From a virus: 22,257 nucleotides of DNA. How positions within the stretch are numbered: position 1 is the stretch's first letter; each line of letters begins with the position of its first letter. The stretch covers positions 1 through 22,257 of IMG/VR virus record IMGVR_UViG_3300042936_001070. One strand, given 5' to 3'. The position numbers and the translations under genes are program-made. Under the pieces are notes generated by a model, which was not told the origin of the DNA, did not search any database, and saw only the letters and a program-made list of their open reading frames with translations. Shown here in pieces: positions 19,850-22,257 of the stretch.

Positions 19850-20516
19850 TCATACCACTGTCATAGTTCGAAAACCATGGGGTTATGAATATCTAGCATA
19901 TCAAAATGCAGATGTAGCATTATGGATGCTGCATATACTGCCCGGTGAGAAAACCAGCATGCATTGTCATCCCAGCAAGTCCACGGGATTGGTGGTATTA
20001 GACGGAACAGCAGAAATTAATTTTATCGCTGATAGTAAAATATTAACTGCACCAGCTAAACAAATGATACGTAGAGGTTTATTTCACCAGACTCATGCTA
20101 TCAGTGACCACGGTGTTATGATGTTTGAAATTGAAACTCCGGTAGACAAAGATGATCTAATTAGATTACACGACAAATATGGCCGCGCCAATGTTGGCTA
20201 CGAAGGGTCACAATTTGAGTTACCCAAGAACGAAGATTGTCTATGGATCAATGATCCAGTGTCTAGTGCTCAATTTGAAATTGGTGGCTGCAGCCTGAGT
20301 GTCCATCGTATATCTGATACTTCAATTTTTAATACTAGTAATCCAGAAAATATAATTATTTTTCTACAAGGCGGTGTTATTAAAACTATCAACGGCCGAA
20401 CCCATCGAGCAATTATGCCTGGAGATGTTGGGCAAGTTAAAGTGGTTCAACAAGTAGTTGCTGAAATGGACGGAGTTGAAGATAACACTATTATTATTAT
20501 GATTATTCAAAAATGA
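19842..20516 (+). CDS. Two-domain cupin, sugar-phosphate isomerase-like
   Basis: A 224-aa protein. The N-terminal half opens with VRKPWGYEYLAY (the K-P-W-G-x-E signature of mannose-6-phosphate-isomerase-type cupins) and has motif 1 LPGEKTSMHCHPSKSTGLVV with two His, then an RGLFHQTHAI second motif. The C-terminal half (from about 140) is a degenerate second barrel ending GGVIKTINGRTHRAIMPGDVG without the metal set. It likely binds a sugar nucleotide or phosphate; it could be an isomerase or epimerase acting on the RfbH or TPP-enzyme product. Translation is coupled at both ends: 8-bp overlap upstream and ATGA with the TPP enzyme downstream. Confidence 0.82.
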   Translation: MVDHTTVIVRKPWGYEYLAYQNADVALWMLHILPGEKTSMHCHPSKSTGLVVLDGTAEINFIADSKILTAPAKQMIRRGLFHQTHAISDHGVMMFEIETPVDKDDLIRLHDKYGRANVGYEGSQFELPKNEDCLWINDPVSSAQFEIGGCSLSVHRISDTSIFNTSNPENIIIFLQGGVIKTINGRTHRAIMPGDVGQVKVVQQVVAEMDGVEDNTIIIMIIQK

Positions 20517-22257
20517 AAATTAAAGTCAGCGATTATATTATAAAGTTATTGCAGGAAAAAGGCATTGATACTGTGTTTTGTATCACTGGTGGTGCTGCTG
20601 CACATTTAATGGAAAGCGTCAGGGCATCTGGAATCACTGTGATACATAATTACAACGAACAGGCTTGCGCAATGGCTGCAGATGGTTATGCTAGAATTGC
20701 TAAAAAACCTGCACTGGTACTAGTTACCAACGGTCCTGGATCAAGTAATGCCATAACTGGAGTGCTAGGTGCCTGGCAAGACAGTATCCCCATGATAGTA
20801 ATAAGCGGACAAGTACCGCGACACCAAACCTTGTCGGCCGAGCCGGTTGCAGAACTTAGACAATTGGGCTTGCAGGAAGCAGGTATTGTACGCATGGTAC
20901 AACATTGTACCAATTACGCTGTGCAATTGTATCATGCTGATTCTGTCAGACAAGAAGTTGAGCGAGCCTGGCACTTGGCCACTACCGGACGTATGGGACC
21001 AACTTGGTTGGATATTCCAATTGATCTACAAGCCGAAACCGTTGAGACAGAACATCAACACGACTTTGTACCTTATACAGCAAGTAATAAAAATTTAGTC
21101 AGCCAGCCAATACTTGATGCAATTGCCAATGCGCAACGTCCGTTGATTATAGCCGGTAACGGTATTCATCTTGCCAATGCTGAAATAGAATTTAAAACAT
21201 TGGTTGATCAGTTGCAAATTCCTGTGGTATGCACCTGGAATGCCAAGGATCTATTTGAATACTCAGATCCGTTGTATGTAGGAAATTTTGGCTTGCTGGG
21301 TGAGCGGGCAGGAAACTTTGCTGTGCAACAGGCAGATTTGTTATTGATCCTGGGCAGTAGACTCAGTATTCCCGTGACAGGTTACAACAGCAAAGATTTT
21401 GCACCCAACAGTGTAAAGATAATGGTGGACCATGACTCAAACGAAATACACAAACACACGTTAGATATTGACCACCCGGTGGTGGGCGATGTCAAACAGT
21501 TTATATCAGACCTGTCAGACAAATACAATAATCCTATTAGACCAGCCTGGCACGAATTAGTTCTGTCTTGGAAGCAACGTCTGAGCGTGTTTGATGAGAA
21601 TCATGTGCGTGACGTAGATCACGTGAACAGTTTTGATTTTATTCAACACCTGGGCACCTGCCTGCAACACAACGACGTGGTAGTCACCGACATGGGTACT
21701 AGTTTTACTTGTACCATGCAAGCACTAAGACATACAGGCCGTGATAGGCTGTTTACCAGCAGTGCATTGTGTTCAATGGGATTTGGTTTACCAGGCGCAA
21801 TTGGTGCTTGTTTGGCTGATCCGGATCAGCGTGTAATATGCATTGCTGGTGATGGTGGCTTTCAAATGAACATACAAGAGTTACAGACTGTTGTGCATAA
21901 CAAATTGCCAATCAAGATCATTGTGTTAAACAACAACGGATTATTGGCCATTAGCTTGATGCAAGATAACTTGTTCCATGGTAAAAGATTTGGTGCAGAT
22001 CCTGGCTCGGGTGTCAGCAGTCCAGACTTTGTTCGTGTGGCAGCGGCGTATGGAATTCCTGCGTATCGTCTGTCCACGATGCAAAATGTACAAGATGGTT
22101 TGGAGAACTTATTAAAAAAAGACGGGCCTGTGCTGATTGAAGTAAACATGGTACGTGATCAACTGTTGATTCCACGAGTACAAAGTCGTCGAGACGCTGA
22201 TGGTAAAATTGTCAGCGGCAGTTTAGATGCTATGTTTCCGTTTCTTGAAGATGCTAC
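20513..22257 (+). CDS. TPP-dependent acetolactate-synthase-like enzyme (partial)
   Basis: The frame starts at an ATGA overlap (20513) and runs off the right edge after 581 codons; a full enzyme of this kind is about 570-600 aa, so little is missing. It has the ALS domain order: N-terminal pyrimidine domain with catalytic Glu49 (HNYNEQACAMAADGYAR), a central FAD/AHAS-like domain (RPLIIAGNGIHLANA), and a C-terminal diphosphate domain with GDG (446-448) and NN (474-475). Besides acetolactate synthase, this family includes YerE, which adds a two-carbon acetyl branch to CDP-3,6-dideoxy-4-hexulose, the product of E1/E3. Sitting three genes after an RfbH-type E1, a YerE-like sugar role is the best guess; no regulatory small subunit or other branched amino acid gene is present. 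Confidence 0.88.
   Translation, partial: MKIKVSDYIIKLLQEKGIDTVFCITGGAAAHLMESVRASGITVIHNYNEQACAMAADGYARIAKKPALVLVTNGPGSSNAITGVLGAWQDSIPMIVISGQVPRHQTLSAEPVAELRQLGLQEAGIVRMVQHCTNYAVQLYHADSVRQEVERAWHLATTGRMGPTWLDIPIDLQAETVETEHQHDFVPYTASNKNLVSQPILDAIANAQRPLIIAGNGIHLANAEIEFKTLVDQLQIPVVCTWNAKDLFEYSDPLYVGNFGLLGERAGNFAVQQADLLLILGSRLSIPVTGYNSKDFAPNSVKIMVDHDSNEIHKHTLDIDHPVVGDVKQFISDLSDKYNNPIRPAWHELVLSWKQRLSVFDENHVRDVDHVNSFDFIQHLGTCLQHNDVVVTDMGTSFTCTMQALRHTGRDRLFTSSALCSMGFGLPGAIGACLADPDQRVICIAGDGGFQMNIQELQTVVHNKLPIKIIVLNNNGLLAISLMQDNLFHGKRFGADPGSGVSSPDFVRVAAAYGIPAYRLSTMQNVQDGLENLLKKDGPVLIEVNMVRDQLLIPRVQSRRDADGKIVSGSLDAMFPFLEDA

Noticed and set aside
20513-22257. TPP enzyme as a true acetolactate synthase for branched amino acids
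   Set aside because: No small subunit or other ilv gene is nearby and it is coupled to sugar genes; kept only as an alternative.
1-22257. Window as a bacterial O-antigen locus rather than phage
   Set aside because: UvsW, the clamp-loader-like gene and several small conserved T4-like phage proteins are continuous with the sugar genes, sharing orientation and compact overlaps.
1-22257. tRNA genes, CRISPR arrays, insertion sequences, attachment sites
   Set aside because: No cloverleaf-like sequence, regularly spaced direct repeats or transposase/integrase frames were noticed; a dedicated search program was not available.

Overview
The window reads as part of a T4-superfamily (myovirus) phage genome, probably from a water-dwelling Gram-negative host. 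The evidence is a UvsW-type recombination helicase, a probable clamp-loader small subunit, an AAA+ ATPase of the kind found in T4-like marine phages, several small conserved phage proteins, tight start/stop overlaps and very short intergenic gaps. No integrase, transposase, tRNA or CRISPR array was seen. Host identity cannot be read from the sequence.

Layout. Everything from 1 to 16492 is transcribed leftwards (minus strand); everything from 16590 to the right end is transcribed rightwards. (1) 1-6377 is a replication/recombination block: zinc-finger protein (cut by the window edge), clamp-loader-like protein, two conserved phage proteins, an AT-rich glycosyltransferase-like insertion (1626-2411), a 63-aa protein, UvsW, an unrecognised 387-aa protein and an AAA+ ATPase. 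(2) 6378-8012 holds small accessory genes. Most have their own sigma70-like promoter with an exact 17-bp spacer; several share a copied promoter-leader cassette. A gamma-glutamylcyclotransferase-like gene closes the block. (3) 8046-15425 is an eleven-gene, head-to-tail overlapping surface-sugar operon. It encodes a 4,6-dehydratase, a glycosyltransferase, a C-methyltransferase, a DUF6165-like protein, two GT9 (heptosyltransferase-type) proteins around a Cys-rich peptide, and an ADP-heptose set: separate HldE-type kinase and adenylyltransferase with a cupin gene between them, then HldD epimerase. (4) 15456-16492 has a 49-aa phage protein and a GT17-like glycosyltransferase. (5) At 16535-16587 two opposing promoters overlap through one shared -10 element. 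(6) 16590-22257 (plus strand) carries a GT34-like glycosyltransferase, a methyltransferase, an RfbH/E1-type iron-sulfur 3-dehydrase, a DJ-1/PfpI protein, a two-part cupin and a thiamine-diphosphate acetolactate-synthase-like enzyme that runs off the window.

How they may work together (inference). Regions 3-6 form a phage-borne sugar factory with two branches. One makes ADP-heptose and has matching GT9 transferases. The other makes a 3,6-dideoxy, possibly two-carbon-branched sugar: the RfbH plus TPP-enzyme pair resembles the DdhC/YerE pair of yersiniose synthesis. The likely use is remodelling of host lipopolysaccharide during infection (for example to exclude other phages) or decoration of the virion. 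GmhA and GmhB (heptose branch) and an E3-type reductase (dideoxysugar branch) are not in the window, so host enzymes or genes outside it would be needed.

Regulation is unusually easy to read. Many promoters have their -35 or -10 hexamer built into the stop-codon region of the gene upstream, one promoter starts inside a terminator T-tract, and two genes appear to be transcribed leaderless or nearly so.
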